44,793 bases of DNA, taken from Thermococcus celericrescens. Its GTDB lineage: Archaea > Methanobacteriota_B > Thermococci > Thermococcales > Thermococcaceae. Shown piece by piece: positions 7,308 through 15,951 of the stretch. The notes under the pieces were generated by a model. The model searched no databases and was not told the DNA's origin. It saw only the letters and a list, made by a program, of their open reading frames with translations. The position numbers and the translations under genes were made by a program. The stretch is taken from NCBI RefSeq assembly GCF_001484195.1, contig NZ_LLYW01000007.1:1-44793 (forward strand), read 5' to 3'. How positions within the stretch are numbered: the first letter of the stretch is position 1; every line of letters starts with the position of its first letter.

Positions 7308-8350
7308 GCCTCCAGGGTGATCTTAGGGGTTACGTCAAGCCCATTGCCGAGAGCGTGCTCGCGATACTTATAGGCGCGTTCATAGGTGCACTCGTGCTGT
7401 GGTTCAGCGGCTACAGCCCAACCTCGGCCTATTACTGGCTGATAATGGGTTCCCTCGGTTCGACCGATGGGATAGCCGAAACCCTCAGCAAGTCCGCCCC
7501 GCTGATACTGACCGCCCTCACCTTCGCCATCGGGGCAAGAACGGGCTTATTCAACATCGGTGCCGAGGGAACGGTTTACTTCGGTGCGATAGCGGCTATA
7601 ATAGTCACCCAGTACCTCCAGAACCCTATAGCGGGCCTCCTCGCGGGACTGCTCATTGGAGCCCTGTGGGCCTTCCCGGCGGCCGTTCTCAAGGTCTACC
7701 GGGGAGTGCACGAGGTCATCTCGACCATCATGTTCAACTGGATTGCCTTCTTCCTAGTGAGCTGGCTCGCCGTGAGCGTCTACTACAACCCCAAGGACCC
7801 CAACAGCACACTTTCAATTCCACCGGGCGCGAGGCTTCCCCTCCTCGTAAAGAGCACGAGCCTTTCATGGGCCTTTATCATAGCAATCCTCTCCGCTGTG
7901 GTCATCTTCATCGTCATGTGGCACACCAAACTTGGATACGAGCTCAGAACCAGCGGTCAGAACCCGAGGGCGGCGGAATACGGCGGAATCAACCCCAAAC
8001 GCTCGGCGATATGGTCCTTCGTCATAGGCGGAATGACGGCCGGACTGGCCGGGGCCGGAATAGTCATGGGGACACCGCCGAGCTACGCGATAACCCAGGG
8101 ACTGGCCAACGTCTACGGCTACGGTTTCGACGGAATAGGCGTCTCCCTCGTCGGCAGGAACCACCCGCTCGGCATAATCTTCGCGGGAATACTCTTCGGC
8201 GCGCTGAGTGCAGGGGCAACCGCGATGCAACAGTTCGCGGGCGTTCCCCTTGAGATGGTCAAGGTCATCGAGGGAATCATCATCATAGCCGTCGCCGTGC
8301 CCGGCCTGCTGGACATATTCTCAAAGCTCCTCAGGAGGGGTGAGGCATGA
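7304..8350 (+). CDS. Nucleoside ABC transporter permease 1
   Basis: The product is 348 residues and is a BPD_transp_2-type inner-membrane permease, the larger of the two in BMP-type importers. Hydrophobic segments cover most of the length, with conserved family motifs TGLFNIGAEGTVYFGA and GVHEVISTIMFNWIAFFL near the first half and GLAGAGIVMG in the second. It starts with ATG overlapping the ATPase stop (ATGA) and overlaps the next permease in the same way, so the three are translationally coupled. The substrate is inferred to be purine nucleosides from family membership only. Confidence 0.92.
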   Translation: MSLQGDLRGYVKPIAESVLAILIGAFIGALVLWFSGYSPTSAYYWLIMGSLGSTDGIAETLSKSAPLILTALTFAIGARTGLFNIGAEGTVYFGAIAAIIVTQYLQNPIAGLLAGLLIGALWAFPAAVLKVYRGVHEVISTIMFNWIAFFLVSWLAVSVYYNPKDPNSTLSIPPGARLPLLVKSTSLSWAFIIAILSAVVIFIVMWHTKLGYELRTSGQNPRAAEYGGINPKRSAIWSFVIGGMTAGLAGAGIVMGTPPSYAITQGLANVYGYGFDGIGVSLVGRNHPLGIIFAGILFGALSAGATAMQQFAGVPLEMVKVIEGIIIIAVAVPGLLDIFSKLLRRGEA

Positions 8351-9258
8351 ACGAGACGATGGTGATCAGCCTGCTCCTCGGCTCGCTGGCGGCGATGGTT
8401 CCAATAGCCCTCACGAGCATCGGTGCGGTGATAAGCGAAAGGGCAGGAGTGGTTAACATCGGCTACGAGGGAATCCTGATGTTCTCGGCGTTCTTCGGGG
8501 CAATCTTCGCGGAGATGGCAGGCAACGGATGGGTTGGACTGCTTGGCGGGGCCTTCGTCGGCCTGCTCTTCGGCGCCCTTCACGGCGTCCTGACGGTATA
8601 CCTCAAGGGCGACCATGTCATTCCTGGTATAGGCCTCAACCTCCTCGGTCTTGGTGCCGTTGCCTTCGGAATAAGGGCCTACTGGGGAACCGCCGGCCAG
8701 CACCAGGTTCCAAGCAACGCCCAGATTAGTCCGCTGTGGATGGACGCCTTTGGAAACTCGCTCAGCCCCATGGTGCCGATAACGATAGCGATAGCCATCA
8801 TAGCCTGGTGGGTGCTCTTCAAGACGCCCTTCGGACTGAGGATAAGGGCTGTCGGTGAGAACCCAGAGGCGGCAGACGCGCTCGGAATAAACGTTGAGCT
8901 CTACCGCTTCACGGCTGTACTGATAGCGAGCGCTTTGGCGGGCGTTGCAGGGGCATACCTGAGCGTTGACTGGCTTGGAACGGTGACCAAGACGATTGCC
9001 GCGGGAAGGGGTTTCATAGCCCTCGCCAACATGGTCTTCAGCGGCTGGAACCCGGTTGTGGCACTTGGAGGAGCGTTCCTCTTCGGGTTCTTCGACAACT
9101 TCGCCATCTACATCCAGAACAACCCGTGGCTGGCTGGAACTATACCCTGGCAGTTCATAGCGACCCTTCCGTACGTCGTGACCCTGATAGTGGTCGCGGG
9201 CATCATCGGCAAGGCAAGGCCGCCGAAGTGGGACGGAAGGCCATACAAGAGGGAGTGA
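8347..9258 (+). CDS. Nucleoside ABC transporter permease 2
   Basis: The product is 303 residues, the smaller partner permease. The family motifs ERAGVVNIGYEGILMFSAFFG near the N-terminus and GLRIRAVGENPEAADALGIN in a cytoplasmic loop are typical of the YufQ/NupC-type subunit. It forms a heterodimer with the preceding permease in the membrane; the ATPase binds the cytoplasmic loops. The ATGA overlap with the upstream gene places it last in the operon, and a T-rich stretch follows. Confidence 0.92.
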   Translation: MNETMVISLLLGSLAAMVPIALTSIGAVISERAGVVNIGYEGILMFSAFFGAIFAEMAGNGWVGLLGGAFVGLLFGALHGVLTVYLKGDHVIPGIGLNLLGLGAVAFGIRAYWGTAGQHQVPSNAQISPLWMDAFGNSLSPMVPITIAIAIIAWWVLFKTPFGLRIRAVGENPEAADALGINVELYRFTAVLIASALAGVAGAYLSVDWLGTVTKTIAAGRGFIALANMVFSGWNPVVALGGAFLFGFFDNFAIYIQNNPWLAGTIPWQFIATLPYVVTLIVVAGIIGKARPPKWDGRPYKRE

Positions 9259-9284
9259 CTCATTTTTTTCTCTGCTTTTTATTT
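9259..9284 (+). terminator. T-rich terminator after the importer operon
   Basis: CATTTTTTTCTCTGCTTTTT follows the stop of the second permease at once, a typical archaeal oligo-T terminator. The opposing gene at 9332 ends 50 bp further on. Confidence 0.5.
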
Positions 9285-9331
9285 GCCTCCACGATGGCAA
9301 AATACGGCCACAATGGGGAAAAGAAGGGCGA

Positions 9332-10324
9332 TCATTTCTTGAGTATGACCCCCAGGGCGACGCCAAGGACGATGCCGACGACCAGGGAGAGCGCCACGTA
9401 CCTTTCCACGTCGTCCCTCTGGACCGGCAGGATTTCTCCCGGCCTGCCGCCGAGGGCCTTAACCACCGCCGCGCTGTTCTCAATTAGAACCTCCGTGTAG
9501 GGCCTGTCGCTCCAGAAGACCGTTATCTCGGCGAAGGGCTTTCCGCTCTTGGCGGCGAGCTCCTTCGCCGCGTCCTTCATCTGGTCGGGGCTGTCGAGGG
9601 CGTAGACGATGATGTCTGCTTTCCTCGCTGTTGGAACCAGGTCGTCCACCCCGATTGCGGGCACTTCCTCCTCGGGCTTTATCGACGCTACCGCCTTTAT
9701 CCCGAGCCACTCAATCGCGTACTGGTCTGAGGGCATCTGAATTACAGCGGTGTGATTCTTGCCCGCGAGGGCTTGGTATGCTTCGACAATGGCATTTACC
9801 CTTTCTTCAAAGCTCCTGTATTCTGACTCATAGACGTCTGAGTGTACCGGATCAACGCTTTCAAGAGCCTTTTCCGTCGCCTTAGCCACGGCCAGCGCGT
9901 TGGTGGGATCGAGCCATATCCCGTGGGGGTTGTCCTTATCGTTGTACCAGTGTTCGGGGAGATAGCGGAAGCCCTCGCGCTTGTAGTCATCGAGGAAAAG
10001 CGCCTCCCCAGTTATTGTTCCCTCCTCCTTCAGCTCGGCTATCTTCTTCTCCACGGGCAGGTGGCCGCCGGTGGTTACTATCACGTCGGCTTTCCTCAGG
10101 AGTTCGATCTGGCTCGCGGTCAGCTGGTACTCGTGGGGATCCGCGCCGGGGGGAATTATGTAAACCACATCCACGGAGTCCCCGAAGGCGTCCTGAACTA
10201 TTGAGGCAATCGGGGCTATGCTGGTAACTATGAGGGGTTTTCCTGACGAGGCTCCGGCGAAGGGGATGAGCCCGGCCGCCGCGGTTAGTAAGATGAGTGT
10301 GATAATCAATCCTCTCGCCCTCAT
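9332..10324 (-). CDS. ZnuA-type metal-binding protein, membrane-anchored, no transporter partner
   Basis: The product is 330 residues with an N-terminal signal peptide (about 1-25) and a cluster A-I metal-binding fold. Candidate metal ligands sit in DPHEYQLT, TTGGHLPVE and NPHGIWLDPTNAL, the positions that carry the three His of Zn/Mn binding proteins. The C-terminus is a membrane helix (SLVVGIVLGVALGVIL) ending in KK, so it is anchored at its tail rather than by a lipobox. No ABC permease or ATPase for metals is adjacent, which is unusual. The metal cannot be deduced from sequence. Confidence 0.85.
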   Translation of the reverse strand: MRARGLIITLILLTAAAGLIPFAGASSGKPLIVTSIAPIASIVQDAFGDSVDVVYIIPPGADPHEYQLTASQIELLRKADVIVTTGGHLPVEKKIAELKEEGTITGEALFLDDYKREGFRYLPEHWYNDKDNPHGIWLDPTNALAVAKATEKALESVDPVHSDVYESEYRSFEERVNAIVEAYQALAGKNHTAVIQMPSDQYAIEWLGIKAVASIKPEEEVPAIGVDDLVPTARKADIIVYALDSPDQMKDAAKELAAKSGKPFAEITVFWSDRPYTEVLIENSAAVVKALGGRPGEILPVQRDDVERYVALSLVVGIVLGVALGVILKK

Positions 10325-10354
10325 TTTCGGTCACCCGAATTCCCTATCTTCCGG

Positions 10355-10390
10355 TTGGGCTTTAAAAGCTGTCGGAAGCTTTAAATATCC
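10355..10390. promoter_or_regulatory. Divergent promoters for the 9332 and 10418 genes
   Basis: GCTTTTAAAGCC (minus strand, about 10360-10371) serves the leftward metal-binding protein. GCTTTAAATATCC (plus strand, about 10378-10390) serves the rightward gene. Both lie at plausible distances from the start codons. Confidence 0.5.
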
Positions 10391-10417
10391 TCCGCCGAAA
10401 TACCACCGGGTGTCGTG

Positions 10418-12214
10418 ATGAAGCGACTGTGGGCTTTAATAATCCTCACGCTCTTCATCGGAGCGGCCGCGCCGCAGGTGACTGGCTACAATGTGACCGA
10501 ACGGGTGGGCGTCGAGATAAGCCCCAACTCGGAGCTGCTGAGCGTGGTCTACTACCTCGCCTTTGGCCGGAGCGATCCCTTCGTCATAAACCGCGACGGC
10601 TACCTCGATGAAGTTGATTCGTACTTCGCCTCTTACAGGAACCACCGCGCGGTTCAGATGCTGCGGGAGCACCTTGAAAACACCTCTTCCATCTCGGAGA
10701 GGGACCTTAGGCTGTACTACACCGAATACTACCTCCTTCTCTGCACGGAACCGCCTGAGCTCCAGCCCTGGGGAAACATCGGCGACCCCTGGACACTCGA
10801 CTTCATCGAGGCTTTGAGAGACTTCGCCAGGGAGAGCGACTTCATGACCTTTTACAGAACCCACCAGGATTACTACTGGGAGGACCTCGGGATATACGAG
10901 AACGCCCTCTCGCTTCTCCCGATGGATGAATTCATGGGCCGCTACACCGACGTTTCCAACGTTCGCTTCGAGTTCCTGCACCCGTTCCTGGTGGCAATAC
11001 ACGGCCACAGCTTCAACCCAGTCAGGGACGGCGTCCAGATATACGGGGCCGGGGGAATGGTGCCGCTCGTGAGGCGCGACCCCCAGAGGACGGCCTGGAG
11101 CTACAAGACGGCGAGGGACACGATGTTCGGCCTGCCCCTTAACATGGACTACGTGAACAACACGGGCCTCGACGAGCTTATCTACCTGGGCTTCGTCTAC
11201 CACGAGCTTGGCCACGACATTACCCTGCCCGGCCTCTACGCCAACTACGGCGACGCCTACGCGCTGGCCTACCTGGAGGAGGCCATAGAGGGGGACATGC
11301 CCTACCTCGCGCGCTACGACATTCACTTCTGGGACAGGACGGGCATGATATACGAGGGCTTCGCCGACGGCTGGCTGGACTTCGCGCTCTCCAACGTGGA
11401 CCCCGACTACGCGGCTCTGGCGGTGTGGCTCCAGAGGGCCTGGGGCGAGTTCTGGATAGACGAGGTGCTCCAGCTCTACGGCAAGTACGCGGCAATGAGC
11501 GTCCAGAACTCCGTTCCCCTTGACGACTACGTGGACGAGATGCTCGTGGATCTGAGAACCCTGATTCCCCCTGAGAATGCCGGGAAGCTCTACAGCGAGC
11601 GCGTCCCGGTGACCCCGCTGAGGGCCTTCGACAGGGGTGCGGTGGAAGGTAGGGTGGTGGTAGTTTACGGAACCCAGAACCCCGACCCCTCGGGGGTCGA
11701 GAGGGACAGGGAGACGGCCGAGGCCATAGCAGAGAACCTCAGGGTCTTTTACTCCCAGTGGGACGGGACGGTGGAGGTTTCGGTCAAGGCGGACGTGAAC
11801 GTCACCGACGAGGACATGGGATTGAACCTGGTGCTGGTCGGAGGGCCTTACTCAAACTCGCTCGTCGATGAGCTGGACGAGGGCTTTCCGCTTCGCTTTG
11901 TGCCCGTGGGAGACGACCACTGGGTTCTCGAGAGGAACCCCGACTGGGAGGTCTACTCCTACGTTCTAACCAGTAATGAGGAAGACCCCGTTATCACGGG
12001 AGAACTCGGCAACATCACGGGAACCGCCGTGATAATGGCCGTGAGGAACCCTTACAACCAGGGAAACTACATCGTCTGGGTGGCTGGGGAGAACAGGAAC
12101 CTGACGGCCCTCTTCCAGAACCCGACGTACTACCTCAGCAGCTACGAAATATGGAGTGAAAAGGGAATAGAAATGGGGTTCTACGTTCAGCCTGAGGCTT
12201 CAGGAACCTCGTGA
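10418..12214 (+). CDS. Secreted DUF4932-like protein with zinc-protease HExxH motif
   Basis: The product is 598 residues. ATG 10418 is preferred over the GTG just before it; GGGTG lies about 7 nt upstream. A signal peptide covers about residues 1-23. The middle of the protein carries YHELGHDI, giving H262-E263-x-x-H266, a gluzincin-type zinc site. A DAYALAYLEEAIE segment and YEGFADGW further on supply candidate third-ligand glutamates. The last 200 residues form a separate beta-rich domain (VVVYGTQNPDP, LNLVLVGGP, GTAVIMAVRNPY). The fold matches my recollection of DUF4932. Proteolysis is inferred from the motif only. It overlaps the convergent 12187 gene by 28 bp. Confidence 0.75.
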   Translation: MKRLWALIILTLFIGAAAPQVTGYNVTERVGVEISPNSELLSVVYYLAFGRSDPFVINRDGYLDEVDSYFASYRNHRAVQMLREHLENTSSISERDLRLYYTEYYLLLCTEPPELQPWGNIGDPWTLDFIEALRDFARESDFMTFYRTHQDYYWEDLGIYENALSLLPMDEFMGRYTDVSNVRFEFLHPFLVAIHGHSFNPVRDGVQIYGAGGMVPLVRRDPQRTAWSYKTARDTMFGLPLNMDYVNNTGLDELIYLGFVYHELGHDITLPGLYANYGDAYALAYLEEAIEGDMPYLARYDIHFWDRTGMIYEGFADGWLDFALSNVDPDYAALAVWLQRAWGEFWIDEVLQLYGKYAAMSVQNSVPLDDYVDEMLVDLRTLIPPENAGKLYSERVPVTPLRAFDRGAVEGRVVVVYGTQNPDPSGVERDRETAEAIAENLRVFYSQWDGTVEVSVKADVNVTDEDMGLNLVLVGGPYSNSLVDELDEGFPLRFVPVGDDHWVLERNPDWEVYSYVLTSNEEDPVITGELGNITGTAVIMAVRNPYNQGNYIVWVAGENRNLTALFQNPTYYLSSYEIWSEKGIEMGFYVQPEASGTS

Positions 12215-12507
12215 TTCTCTCCCTTCTTCCCGTTTCCGTTGCTCCTGATGTGGGGCTTTCCGATAGCTATTGTGAAGCCCTTGAAGCTGTCGTCCTTCCT
12301 GTTGAACTCTATCGCCAGCGGAAGACCGTTGTCCTCGTTGAAGACGATCCTCACGATGCGGGCGCGGGAGTGGTCGTTGAGGTAGTCCTCTTTGAGACCG
12401 TCGTAGTTCTCGAGCACCTCGTCTATGCTCTCGCTGTGCATTTCATAGATTTCCCTGGCGTAAACGCTGTGGTTCCTGATTTCCTGAACCTTCTTTTCCC
12501 GGTCCAA
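12187..12507 (-). CDS. Uncharacterised small acidic/charged protein, 106 residues
   Basis: I do not recognise this protein. The N-terminal half is helical and charged (MDREKKVQEIRNHSVYAREI), the second half beta-like (RIVRIVFNEDNGLPLAIEF), and the tail is low-complexity and hydrophilic. It lies 12 bp downstream of the phosphoribosyltransferase gene on the same strand, so it is probably in that operon. Its 3' end overlaps the convergent 10418 gene by 28 bp. Confidence 0.6.
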   Translation of the reverse strand: MDREKKVQEIRNHSVYAREIYEMHSESIDEVLENYDGLKEDYLNDHSRARIVRIVFNEDNGLPLAIEFNRKDDSFKGFTIAIGKPHIRSNGNGKKGENHEVPEASG

Positions 12508-12519
12508 TCTATCACACCC

Positions 12520-13167
12520 TCAGGCTTTGCGCCAGGCTCCCTCGCGGAACTTAAAAACTTTCCTGCGCTCCGCCATTCTGAGGGCTTCCTCAAGCTTGCC
12601 CTTCGGGACTTCCATCCCGTGGAGCTCCTTGAACAGGTCGATGATTTCATCGGTGGTTAAGGCTTCCTTCTCCTCAAGGAGGTTGCCAACGAGGTTAATC
12701 ATGTCCTCAACGAAGTTCCACGGGAAGACTATCCACGCCCAATCGATCTCCTCGCCGTAGTAGTCAGGCTTGAAGCGCGAACCCCTGATGGTGAGGAGCG
12801 TGGCGACCCTTATCTCGGCCGGCCCCTTGCCCTCGATGTAGTTCTTGGCGAGCGTCAGGCTCTCACCCGTGTCGCTGATGTCGTCGACGATGAGAACCTT
12901 CTTGCCGCTCAGGTCGTAGCTGGTGCCGTACTTGAGCTTGGCCTTGCCGTCGGGGGTTGCGGTAACGCCCCAGTGTTCGACCTTAAGGCTGACGAGGTCT
13001 TTGACGCCGAGGTAGTCGCAGTAGAGCCTCGCTGCAACCCAGCCTCCTCTGGCGAGTCCGACTATAACATCCGGTCTCCATCCGTCCTCCAGAATCTTCC
13101 AGGCACCTTCCTTTGCCCACCTTTCTATGTCGTCCCAAGAAGCGAGATAAGCCGGAAACTTCTTCAT
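12520..13167 (-). CDS. Purine phosphoribosyltransferase with C-terminal helical domain
   Basis: The product is 215 residues. The PRPP-binding loop is VLIVDDISDTGESLTL at about 95-110, in a type I PRTase fold with the flexible hood region VGLARGGWVAARL early on. It most likely transfers phosphoribose to guanine, xanthine or hypoxanthine for salvage, matching the nucleoside importer nearby; the exact base is not decidable here. About 55 C-terminal residues (LTTDEIIDLFKELHG onward) add a small helical, winged-helix-like domain not found in minimal PRTases. A TATA box (CTTAAATAC, minus strand, about 13200-13209) and a leader precede ATG 13167. Confidence 0.85.
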   Translation of the reverse strand: MKKFPAYLASWDDIERWAKEGAWKILEDGWRPDVIVGLARGGWVAARLYCDYLGVKDLVSLKVEHWGVTATPDGKAKLKYGTSYDLSGKKVLIVDDISDTGESLTLAKNYIEGKGPAEIRVATLLTIRGSRFKPDYYGEEIDWAWIVFPWNFVEDMINLVGNLLEEKEALTTDEIIDLFKELHGMEVPKGKLEEALRMAERRKVFKFREGAWRKA

Positions 13168-13255
13168 TGGATTTCCCTTAATTGAGCGGAGGGAAGGGTG
13201 TATTTAAGTGTTTTGCTCTGGGGCCTTGATTGAAAGATGACAAAAATGTGGGAAA

Positions 13256-14686
13256 TTAGACTTTAACCCTCTTCCAAACCGTTCCCTGCGGGGTGTCCTC
13301 GAGCTGAATGCCCATCTCCCTGAGCTCTGCCCTTATTCTGTCGGCCAAAGCAAAGTTGCGCTCCTTCCTGAGCTGGGCGCGGACGTCAATGAGGAGCTGG
13401 ATAAGGGCCTCCTCCTCGCCCGCCCTCTGCTGCCTGAAGTAGTCCTCGAAGATGCCGAAGACCTCGCTTACAATCCTGAAGAACTCCAGCGCCTTGCGGA
13501 GGATGCTCTCCTTCGGCTTTTCAACCTTCGTTAGATACCTGTTGACCGCGTTGCTCGCCTCGAACACCGCCTTTAAAGCTTCGGCAGTGTTGAAGTCGTC
13601 GTCCATGGCGCTGTAGAACTTCTCCCTCGCGTTTCTTATCGCCTCGTAGGCCTCGAACTCTTCCTGGCCCCACTTGAATGCTATATCGGCCCGCTCCATG
13701 GCCACGCGGATGTTCTCGAGGGTGTTGTAGAGCCTCTCAAGGTTGTTCTTGGCGTGCTCCATGCCCTCCTCAGTGTAGTCGAGCGGTGAGCGGTAGTGCC
13801 TCTGGAGGATGAAGAGCCTTATAACCTCTGGGTCGTAGCGCTCCAGCATTTCTCTGATAGTCACGAAGTTGCCGAGGCTCTTGCTCATCTTCTCCCCGTT
13901 CACCATCAGGAAGCCGGTGTGGAGCCAATACTTGACCCACTCGTGCCCTGTGCAGGCTTCGGTCTGGGCTATCTCGTTCTCGTGGTGCGGGAAGATTAGA
14001 TCGTTGCCGCCGCCGTGGATGTCAAAGCTCTCGCCGAGGTACTTGGTGCTCATCGTGGAGCACTCGATATGCCAGCCCGGCCTTCCCTCCCCCCAGGGGC
14101 TTTCCCATTTGGGCTCTCCGGGCTTCGCCTTCTTCCAGAGGGCGAAGTCCTCGGGATTCTTCTTGCCCTCGCCGGGCTCGACGCGTGCTCCCTTCCTGAG
14201 CTCCTCGAGCTTTATCCCGCTCAGCTTTCCGTAGTCCTTAAACCTCTGAACCTCAAAGTACACGCCGTCGCTTCCCTCGTAGGCGTAGCCCTTCTCCTGG
14301 AGCTTCCTCACGAACTCTATAATGTCGTCCATGTGCTCTGTGACGCGCGGATAGACGTCGGCGGGCTTGACCTTCAGGGCCTTCATGTCCTCAAGGAAGA
14401 GGCGGAGGAACCTCTCGGCAAGCTCCCTCGGATCCTCGCCGGTTTCATTCGCCCTGCGGATGATTTTATCGTCGATGTCGGTGAAGTTCATAACCATGAG
14501 AACGCTGTAGCCGCGGTGCTCAAGGTATCTCCGGATAACGTCGAAGGCCACGTAGGTTCTGGCGTGGCCGAGGTGAGTGTAATCGTAAACCGTTGGCCCA
14601 CAGACGTACATCCTGACCTCCCCGTCTCTCAAAGGCCTGAACTCCTCCTTCTGCTTTGTCAGGGTGTTGTACACTCTTATGGCCAT
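13256..14686 (-). CDS. cysS: Cysteinyl-tRNA synthetase
   Basis: The product is 476 residues, normal for class I CysRS. The N-terminal part has YVCGPTVYDYTHLGHART, containing the zinc Cys and the HIGH-type motif. Zinc-site Cys/His lie in HIECS and HGGGNDLIFPHHENEIAQ. EKMSKSLGNF is the KMSKS loop, followed by the helical anticodon-binding DALR region. The start ATG follows GGTGGTGAG. CCTAATAAAAGG (minus strand, 14721-14732) is its TATA box. Confidence 0.97.
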   Translation of the reverse strand: MAIRVYNTLTKQKEEFRPLRDGEVRMYVCGPTVYDYTHLGHARTYVAFDVIRRYLEHRGYSVLMVMNFTDIDDKIIRRANETGEDPRELAERFLRLFLEDMKALKVKPADVYPRVTEHMDDIIEFVRKLQEKGYAYEGSDGVYFEVQRFKDYGKLSGIKLEELRKGARVEPGEGKKNPEDFALWKKAKPGEPKWESPWGEGRPGWHIECSTMSTKYLGESFDIHGGGNDLIFPHHENEIAQTEACTGHEWVKYWLHTGFLMVNGEKMSKSLGNFVTIREMLERYDPEVIRLFILQRHYRSPLDYTEEGMEHAKNNLERLYNTLENIRVAMERADIAFKWGQEEFEAYEAIRNAREKFYSAMDDDFNTAEALKAVFEASNAVNRYLTKVEKPKESILRKALEFFRIVSEVFGIFEDYFRQQRAGEEEALIQLLIDVRAQLRKERNFALADRIRAELREMGIQLEDTPQGTVWKRVKV

Positions 14687-14811
14687 CTTCTCACCACCGG
14701 GGGAACTTCGCGAAGCCCTTTTATTAGGTTATCGCCTTCATTATGGCCAGATTTGTGTACGCGGCCCGCTCTTTTTTGGAAGTCGGGAGGTGTGTGTGCA
14801 CAGCCACCGGC

Positions 14812-14826
14812 AAAAGCTTAAAAAGT
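14812..14826 (+). promoter_or_regulatory. TATA box for the FKBP gene
   Basis: AAAAGCTTAAAAAGT lies about 50 nt ahead of the start. The leader contains a strong GGAGGTTA ribosome site at 14860-14866. Confidence 0.55.
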
Positions 14827-14868
14827 AACCCTTTCAATCCGGGGTAGAGCAGGAAAAAGGAGGTTACG

Positions 14869-15909
14869 ATGATGAAGGTTCAGAAGGGAGACGTCATAAG
14901 GCTTCACTACACCGGAAAGGTCAAGGAGACCGGCGAGGTCTTTGACACCACCTACGAGGAGGTTGCCAAGGAAGCCGGAATCTACAACGAGAACGGTATT
15001 TACGGCCCGGTTCCGATAGCCGTCGGCGCCGGTCACGTTCTCAGCGGCCTCGACGAGCAGCTTGAGGGCCTCGAGGTCGGAAAGAAGTATGAGATAATAG
15101 TTCCGCCCGAGAAGGGCTTTGGAAAGCGCGACCCCAAGCTCATCAAGACCTTCACCCTCGGCCAGTTCAGGAGGCAGGGCATCTACCCGTTCCCGGGAAT
15201 GCCCATTGAGATCGAGACCGAGGGCGGCAGGAAGCTCAAGGGCCGCGTCCTCACCGTCAGCGGTGGCCGCGTGAGGGTTGATTTCAACCACCCCTACGCC
15301 GGCAAGCACCTCATCTACGAGGCAGAGGTTGTTGAGAAGATTGAGGATCCGATAGAGAAGGTCAAGGCCCTGATAGAGCTCCGCATGCCCCGGGTGGACA
15401 CCGGAAAGGTCATCATCGAGGTTGGCGAGAAGGACGTTACCGTGGACTTCAGCAACGCTGGGCTTGACAGGAACACCCTTGTCCTCGGAGAGATACTCCT
15501 TGAGAGCGACCTCAAGTTCATCGGCTACGAGGAGGTCAACTTCAAGCCGGGCGTTGACGAGCTCCTCAAGCCGCCCGAGGAGAAGAGCGAGGAAGTTGTG
15601 GAGCTCGAGGAAGAGGTCAGCGAGCCCCTCGTTGAGAAGACCGAGGAGGGCGAGACCAAGGTCGAGGAAAAGGAGGTAGCGGAGGCCGAGGAACCCTCCA
15701 GTGAAAAGGCCGAGGAGACCGAGGCGGCCGAGAAGAAGGAAGAGACCGAGAAGAAGACCAAAAAGAAGACCACCCGGAAGAGCACCTCCAGAAAGAGCAC
15801 CAAGGGCAGGAAGACCAGGAGAACGACGACCAAGAAGACCACCAGCAAGAAGAAGACCAAGGCGGCCGAGGAGAAGAAGGGCGAGTCCACGGCCGAGGAC
15901 TCGGAGTGA
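14869..15909 (+). CDS. FKBP-type peptidyl-prolyl isomerase with long Glu/Lys tail
   Basis: The product is 346 residues and is a cytoplasmic prolyl isomerase and chaperone. Residues 1-155 form the FKBP domain with a SlyD-type insert (KGDVIRLHYTGKVKETGEVF, GAGHVLSGLDEQLEGL, GKHLIYEAEVVEKIEDP). Residues about 156-235 are an extra archaeal domain of the long FKBP class. Residues about 236-346 are low-complexity: first Glu-rich, then a Lys/Thr/Ser/Arg stretch (KKTTRKSTSRKSTKGRKTRR) resembling eukaryotic histone H1 tails, and an acidic end. The tail is unusual and suggests nucleic-acid or ribosome contact. ATG 14869 or 14872 may be the start. Confidence 0.92.
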   Translation: MMKVQKGDVIRLHYTGKVKETGEVFDTTYEEVAKEAGIYNENGIYGPVPIAVGAGHVLSGLDEQLEGLEVGKKYEIIVPPEKGFGKRDPKLIKTFTLGQFRRQGIYPFPGMPIEIETEGGRKLKGRVLTVSGGRVRVDFNHPYAGKHLIYEAEVVEKIEDPIEKVKALIELRMPRVDTGKVIIEVGEKDVTVDFSNAGLDRNTLVLGEILLESDLKFIGYEEVNFKPGVDELLKPPEEKSEEVVELEEEVSEPLVEKTEEGETKVEEKEVAEAEEPSSEKAEETEAAEKKEETEKKTKKKTTRKSTSRKSTKGRKTRRTTTKKTTSKKKTKAAEEKKGESTAEDSE

Positions 15910-15951
15910 GGTTTTTAATCCCTTCTTTTTATATCTATTCTGGTGTGGTGC

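Noticed and set aside
8119-9483. 454-codon minus-strand frame across the permease genes
   Set aside because: Opposite two evident permeases with family motifs; its product is Arg/Ser-rich and motif-free.
10436-11326. 296-codon minus-strand frame inside the secreted HExxH gene
   Set aside because: Shadow frame: Val/Gln/Arg-rich with no signal, ribosome site or promoter.
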